From positions 62,001 to 126,000 of the forward strand of contig JAFEUB010000720.1 in NCBI GenBank assembly GCA_024529925.1: a stretch of DNA of 64,000 nt, given 5' to 3'. This DNA is from Ophthalmolycus amberensis. Its lineage: Eukaryota; Chordata; Actinopteri; Perciformes; Zoarcidae. The position numbers and the translations under genes are program-made. A model generated the notes under the pieces. It searched no databases. It was not told the DNA's origin and worked only from the letters and a program-made list of their open reading frames with translations. Positions 59,899 through 64,000 of this stretch are shown piece by piece. Positions within the stretch are counted from its first letter, which is position 1. The number at the start of each line of letters is the position of its first letter.

Positions 59899-62266
59899 AC
59901 CTTGGACTTGTGTGTCGTCCTTTGCCTTGTACTCCTGGCTTTTGATGGCCAGCTCCACTCCGTACCCCGACAGATAGACTTTCTTCTCACCTGGATTCTG
60001 GAGGGAAAGGAGGAAAAAAACGATGAGAGGGAGAAGTCGTCCTTATCTCTATGTGTCAGATTCCTTGATGTGCTTTTATTCAGCGAGAGATCAATGCATG
60101 TGATAATCAAATGAAAAGTTACTAACGGTAGCTACACTCGTAGTGAACTTAATGTTTTCAGTCTATATTTGCCCGAGCAGCTTCTGCGGTTGTAAACTTC
60201 TTTGAACACATCTTCTTCTCTGTTGTAAACAAAACAAGCGTCTCACTTGCCTCACAAACAAACGTGCTTGCACACAACTTTGACAGCTTTCAAGTGCAGA
60301 CAACCAGCTGTTGCTTGCTAAGTGCTGAAGACATTCATTGTAACCCTGATTGGCCCCGAAGAGTTGAAGTAAAAAGAAAAAGCGCAAAAGTGTTACAACC
60401 TCTTTCGTGTACAGGACTTCGTGCCTAACAGACAGATGGTGAGAATAAATTAGCATAATTACAGGGGGAAAGCAAACTTATCAGCTCTATTTGCATGTGA
60501 GGGAAGAAGCAATCAAACTTCAACCTGACATAATGACTTGGAGAAGCACTTCTCATCTCAGGTGAGACTGAGAAGCCCAATGAAACGCAGAGTTTTTTTT
60601 ATAAAGATAAAGACAAATAAAATCACAAGTGCTTTTCCCCCTACACCTCTTTATTAGATGCTGTTAACTGTATCTAGTGCAACGTCCTCATCTTACACTG
60701 CACCAAAGCAACATTAGTCGTTGCTGCTTGCACACACAGACTGTGTATATATATGATATACTGCTAGCTTTTTACTGCAGTTGTGTCATTGTGTACTGTA
60801 TTACTGCATCCACCATGTAAAGTTACCCCTGTCATAAGAGTGTGAGAAACACCTACAGCTTGGTAGTGGCGGAGCACATAAGTCGCCAGGCCTTTGTGGA
60901 CTTTGGACGATATGACTTCATGAAGCCTCTGGAAATCCTCTTTCCCAATCTCGGCGTACAGAATGACAACGGGAGCTTCTGGATTTGATCCGGGGTATTT
61001 GTGATCGCCTTTGAAAAGGAATGGCTTTGGCCTGAAGGAGAGACGGTGAAGTCAGTTATAAGTCGTTATTTTCCTGGTTTATCTCCCTCGTGTCTGAATG
61101 CAATGAGTCTGTAATTACCTCGACAGTGCGGTTTCCAGCAATGCTCCTAAACCTTCTTCGTCACACGTCTTTTCTCCATGGACGCTGAAAAATGCTGAGC
61201 AGCCAGCTGGAGGACGCTCATTGGACGCGATCTAAAAACAAAACAAAAAGGCCAGCAGGATCTTTCACTCACATTCACTCCTCACATGCATGTACAGGCC
61301 TTCAAACACAAAAGCAAAGCATCCTCCTGTTACCTGCTGGAAGGAGTGTACTGTTGAAGAGTAGGCTCTCAGGGAGAGGGCGAACTTGAGCATGTTCACC
61401 TGGACGGAGCTGAGCAAGGCACCAGCTTTCTTTACGATCAGGTCATAGTACGCCTGATCTGTGTCTGCATGAGGACAACAACCACGAACAGAAGTAATGC
61501 GTCAACAGTGTGTTCGGTCAGTCTTTATCTCACTCTCTCACAGGAGTTACAGTTTAACTGTTTTGACACAAAGAAACAGAATAAAAACACAGTTTGCAGC
61601 TTTGTTCCATCATGTTGCTGCTCGCATAAGTGTTTGGCCAAAACACTGACACTGCAGTTGCTTCCAAGAGGCTTTCGTACACATCATTAATCATCAGCTG
61701 CTCCCGGCACAGAGAGTGAAAGTGGAAACTGGTCAAGAGTGGCTGAAGCAGCTTTACTTTACCATCATGCTCTCCTTCTATGTTCTGATTGGCCTCCACA
61801 AAGTCCCAGAACTTCTCCTGGCTCTCCTCTGCCAGAAACTCGCTGAGGAAGAGGAAGGTGGCAATTTAATAGTCTGTATGTTGTTAACAGCTACAATTGG
61901 ACGAATAATAAAAATAGACTTTTTTTGTTTTGTTTGCTCGCCAAAGTCAGAGCACATAGTACTATTATATTATCATCTTGCTATTAGCATCAGTGAGAGT
62001 TTAAACTCACTGGGAGGACATCCTCACTAATCACCCCACATGCCCTCAGGACATTGATTTATTTATTATCTGCTTCCCAAATGTAACGTAAGATGTAATG
62101 TGGTTAAATGGCTGCTACCGCTGAGCGGTGCGGTATCGTACCTGGCCTCCAGCAGCAGAGGGGTATCTTCCCATTTGGTTGTGAGGGTGGTGGTGACAGC
62201 CTTGGAGTCTGCATCCGCAGATACTGCAGACATCAGCGACAGCAGCAGGACCCAGAGAAGCCACAT
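41494..62266 (-). CDS. uggt1: UDP-glucose:glycoprotein glucosyltransferase 1
   Basis: ER-lumen folding sensor that adds glucose to Man9GlcNAc2 glycans of misfolded glycoproteins, returning them to calnexin/calreticulin. Forty coding exons, 1,523 aa (human 1,555), all phases checked; upper limits, 5' to 3': 62266, 61842, 61464, 61231, 61031, 59997, 59807, 59386, 57022, 56816, 55418, 55053, 54402, 54200, 53771, 53485, 52782, 52274, 51934, 51628, 51110, 50414, 50013, 49728, 49488, 49113, 48905, 47861, 47471, 47174, 46967, 46340, 45025, 44788, 44281, 43549, 42980, 42498, 41752, 41513. A signal peptide (MWLLWVLLLSLMSAVSA) is followed by thioredoxin-like and beta-sandwich regions. The GT24 catalytic domain starts near residue 1,230 (NIFSVASGHLYERFLR) and has the DxD motif FVDADQ at 1335-1337. 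UGGT1 is favoured over UGGT2 by close similarity throughout and by its 2q-like neighbours. Confidence 0.95.
42499..42520 (-). repeat. poly(A)/poly(T) tract serving as a uggt1 acceptor tract
   Basis: A run of 18 A on the + strand is, on the coding strand, the poly(T) immediately before the CAG acceptor of the 42382-42498 exon. Confidence 0.85.
44099..44281 (-). other. uggt1: uggt1 exon carrying the catalytic DxD motif
   Basis: This 61-codon exon reads EFIPHMAQQYGFQYELVQYK, then KWPRWLHQQTEKQRIIWGYK, ILFLDVLFPL and FLFVDADQ. The Asp-Ala-Asp motif coordinates the metal and UDP-glucose in GT24 glucosyltransferases. It is the most conserved exon of the gene and is intact. Confidence 0.93.
45111..45911. 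mobile_element. ~0.8 kb non-autonomous DNA element with terminal inverted repeats
   Basis: It opens GGGCCCTGTTTCAAGAGCAGG and closes with the inverse CCTGCTTTCTGAAACAGGGCCC. The next inner blocks (CAGAGTTCAGTTAACCCTGAGG and, inverted, CTCAGGGTTAATCTGAGAG) are also inverted copies. The interior has an AAT microsatellite (about 45469-45494) and no open reading frame of note. It lies in a uggt1 intron between exons 44921-45025 and 46252-46340. A target duplication could not be assigned. Confidence 0.75.
45990..46180 (-). repeat. hAT-like 'GCTGCA' repeat fragment
   Basis: It begins GGGCTGCACATAACAATTAG, with internal CTCAAACTGTCTGAAAA and ACTTGAGAAGCTGGAACA words, typical of a fish hAT-like family. 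It is related to the copy at 48018-48352 through the inverted end. Confidence 0.55.
48018..48352. mobile_element. hAT-like 'GCTGCAA' non-autonomous element
   Basis: It starts CTAGAGCTGCAATGATTAG and ends TAATTGTTAGTTGCAGCCC, so TTGCAGC and GCTGCAA form short terminal inverted repeats. It contains the GCTTTTCTCTGTTCT and TTTGAAGACCTC words seen at 11955-12100. Nearly full length, non-coding, in a uggt1 intron. Confidence 0.7.
50530..50830 (+). mobile_element. LINE 3' remnant (L2-like)
   Basis: Decayed translation on the + strand gives AFSCSAPRL, a stop, then SSLP. This corresponds to the C-terminal AFSFSAPHICNKVPES segment of the element at 1330-2862. It is heavily degraded and lies in a uggt1 intron. 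Confidence 0.6.
51605..51628 (-). other. uggt1: 24-nt microexon of uggt1
   Basis: It is bounded by the acceptor CTACATCAG| and donor CATG|GTAATC and encodes the residues GMTTTNRH across the flanking split codons. It keeps phase 1 on both sides and fills exactly the gap to human UGGT1, which reads GMSSKEIYDD here. Without it the protein would lose eight residues but stay in frame, so it may be skipped. Confidence 0.75.
52800..53030 (+). mobile_element. LINE remnant (L2-like)
   Basis: NITPVLKSLHWLQVRKLIQN on the + strand matches the TPVLRSLHWLPVQQRI region of the LINE at 1330-2862. It is broken and lies in a uggt1 intron. Confidence 0.7.
53068..53235 (+). repeat. interspersed repeat shared with 37072-37220
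   Basis: GGAACAGTTTGACATTTTGG, GAAGATCGATACCACTCTC and GATGTGAAGCTAA occur in the same order as in the copy downstream of sp3. A uggt1 intron hosts it. Confidence 0.65.
54511..54625 (+). repeat. hAT-like 'GCTGCAA' repeat fragment
   Basis: It starts ACTAGAGCTGCAATTAATGAG, the same end as the element at 48018. The rest is diverged. Confidence 0.5.
54635..54760 (+). repeat. fish repeat beginning AGTGCTGGAAAGTAACTAAG
   Basis: AGTGCTGGAAAGTAACTAAG, GAGTATTTCCGTTTTCCTTC and ACTTCTAATCCACTAGAAC words are typical of an abundant teleost interspersed repeat. The name was not verified. Confidence 0.5.
55294..55324. repeat. (GT)n microsatellite at uggt1 donor
   Basis: On the coding strand CA repeats begin at the third base of the intron, directly after exon 55327-55418. 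Confidence 0.95.
56075..56092 (+). repeat. poly(G) tract of 18 bases
   Basis: An uninterrupted G run in a uggt1 intron (poly(C) on the coding strand). Confidence 0.95.
57023..59285 (-). other. uggt1: large uggt1 intron
   Basis: This is the longest uggt1 intron (about 2.3 kb). It is mostly unique-looking AT-rich sequence. A stretch near 58605-58640 (TACTTGAGTAAAAATACAGAGG) resembles the reversed end of the repeat at 54635. No gene on either strand is supported. Confidence 0.5.
59433..59492 (+). repeat. GAGT tetranucleotide array followed by GA dinucleotide run
   Basis: About nine GTGA units are followed by a pure (GA)n run. It lies about 50 bases upstream (on the coding strand) of the acceptor of exon 59286-59386. 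Confidence 0.95.
59867..59897. repeat. (GT)n microsatellite at uggt1 donor
   Basis: On the coding strand the exon 59901-59997 donor reads GTGC followed by CA repeats. Confidence 0.95.
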
Positions 62267-62280
62267 CCTCAAGCCTCCGC

Positions 62281-63824
62281 CTGAGAGAAGAGTGGAGGGG
62301 GTGGTGGTAAATAAATGAGTTGGAGAGCCAGAGAACTGACAGGATAATGAGAGCAAGAATATGCGTTACACAGCCAGGGAGGAAAGCTCCGTCCTGTTTA
62401 TATACAGCACAAATAAAAGCATCTTGGGAGACACATGGACATCTGAAATATGTGCGACTGCACACTGAGGGAGCACAGGGATCCAGTGAATCAGTCCACA
62501 TGTGAAACACTCGTGTACCGCGAACTCAACTGTTCATCTTTGATGTGTCGGTATCTGGGCTGGGCAACTATTGATTATTACCCTTTATTAACTTTAAGCA
62601 GAATTGTATCATGTTAGCATTCTACAAATGTCTGTGGTCCAAATGATTGATTTCAGTCAATTTAAAATGTAGTCAGATATTGAAGTTTTTGTTTGATTTA
62701 GAGTGTCATGTGATTCATGACAGTGGGATACATTTCACAGCTTCAAACATCAGTAGGATTCGTAGACTGTATATAAGCGGGCTTAGTCGTTGTGGACTGC
62801 CGTTTCTGAAGCCACGAAGTTTCCCGTTTTGGCCGTCGCAATCTTAGATTATGGCCGTCGCCATGTTGGCTTTTAGGATTGCAGAGATTCCGAATACGAT
62901 AGTTTGCAACCTGTCACAGGGTAGCCCGCCCTAAAGTATACTCTGCTTTATTGTCTATTTTACTCTAATTGGGAACATGATTTACTAAATGCACATCATG
63001 CTGTATTGAAGACTTGAACCTAGTGATTGAGACCATTGACTCATGTCTACAATGTTTACTGAGGGAATAAATCAAGTGAGAAGTAGTCATTTTTCTCATA
63101 GACTTCAATACAATCTGATTTCTTTTTGCAACCAGTCTCCCCCTGCTGGAGTTTACCTTTGTGTTTTGGCATGATTGTATGAAATATACTATATAACGAC
63201 TTTGAGCCCATTGCTTGTATCATGTCACATGACTACTTGTTTTAGAGAGTTTTATTCACACCTGGGGGAGATCTGCACTCCACTGAGTGCACCTTTCTAG
63301 TTTTATCTGCTATTTTGCATACATTTTCCATGTTGCAATACATATTGGTATAAGTAAATATTAGCATTATATGTGGTCATTCTCAGTGAGATCCGAGAGG
63401 GAGGCAACATCTGGTCACAGGAGATGCTTTTGACATGCTACAGTTGTTTTACAACACAAGTAAAATATCAGTAAGTGTGGGCATTGTTCCAATATGCCAT
63501 AGCCCAGTCCCAAGACTCTAAGACCCTTACTTTAAGTTAGTTTGTATTAGTTAATATCGTGCTCATATTGTGCTTATTCCTAAATCACTGTTACTGTATG
63601 ATGCAGAGTGAACCTGGGGCTAGGTAGAGCCAGACCAACACAGCAATAGAGCTCACGGTGACATGTCAAACACACCAAAGTTAATCCGTTTTTAATGATG
63701 TTTAGACGAGGAAAAGCTACAAGTTCTCACATTCAAGTCGATGACGTAATTGAGTAATCTTTGCAGCGCTATAGTTGTACTACTATTACTATAAGTGTAA
63801 ACAAAACGCTGAATGAATCTCTGA
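62281..63824 (-). other. uggt1: uggt1 first intron and 5' region
   Basis: The ATG exon is preceded by an acceptor (TTCTCTCAG| at about 62281-62289), leaving a 14-base 5' UTR piece. At least one non-coding exon must therefore lie further right. No repeat or other gene is recognised in this stretch. Confidence 0.5.
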
Positions 63825-63883
63825 CCAATAGGAAAGTTTAGCGTGGCTCCTGCGTCCAATGAGGGCACAGTTCGTACTTCCGG
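63825..63883. promoter_or_regulatory. CCAAT/ETS cluster, probable uggt1 or bidirectional promoter
   Basis: CCAAT at 63825-63829 and 63856-63860 and the ETS-type ACTTCCGG at 63876-63883 occur within 60 bases, as at the ola1 start. The cluster lies upstream of uggt1 and reads toward the + strand. It could serve uggt1, a gene starting just beyond the window, or both. Confidence 0.45.
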
Positions 63884-64000
63884 CTTGTTTCAATGACAAT
63901 CCTCAGACATCACTGTGTTTCTAATATGTTTCAGTGACCTGCACTGATGTCGGTTATAGTTACATCCAGAACCAGTAAACCGTTGGTGAATCACGGCGAG

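Overview
The window is vertebrate nuclear DNA and almost certainly comes from a ray-finned (teleost) fish. The evidence is many short exons with GT-AG introns, compact intergenic spacing, abundant CA/TG microsatellites, decayed L2-like LINEs and a tRNA-derived SINE of fish type. No prokaryotic, viral or CRISPR feature was seen. I found no undescribed biological system; the items of most interest are regulatory or structural details inside conserved genes.

Layout. Five genes lie on the + strand and one on the - strand. (1) 730-9477: the last ~1,150 codons of pericentrin (pcnt), ending in the PACT centrosome-targeting domain; its 5' part lies outside the window. (2) 11030-17354: the SUMO protease senp2. 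(3) 19070-21967: the SR-like splicing factor tra2b, with a stop-containing GAA-rich poison exon at 19654-19919. (4) 24214-28222: the Obg-like ATPase ola1. (5) 31413-36467: the zinc-finger transcription factor Sp3 (sp3). (6) 62266 down to 41494: uggt1, the ER glycoprotein folding sensor, in 40 coding exons, convergent with sp3. Exon models were built by hand: ORF pieces were joined at splice sites, and the reading phase was checked at every junction. They give 396 aa (ola1), 634 aa (sp3), 293 aa (tra2b), 542 or 568 aa (senp2) and 1,523 aa (uggt1), close to the family lengths except that sp3 is shorter than human SP3.

Neighbourhood. senp2 and tra2b lie close together in human (3q27), as do ola1 and sp3 (2q31); uggt1 is on human 2q and pcnt on 21q. 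The block therefore looks like a conserved or reshuffled ancestral fish linkage group, not an operon-like unit. The genes are mostly housekeeping (centrosome, SUMO cycle, splicing, translation-linked ATPase, transcription, ER quality control). Their start regions are TATA-poor, with CCAAT, ETS, GC-box or CRE-type motifs.

Repeats. Introns and intergenic spacers hold an L2-type LINE in pcnt, a SINE after pcnt, a hAT-like MITE with a perfect 8-bp target duplication in ola1, an ~0.8 kb terminal-inverted-repeat element in uggt1, several copies of a hAT-like 'GCTGCAA' family, LINE tails, and a degenerate minisatellite split by a LINE downstream of sp3.

Limits. Exon borders are inferred by eye from splice consensus, phase and remembered family similarity. 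UTR ends and repeat family names are less certain than the coding exons.
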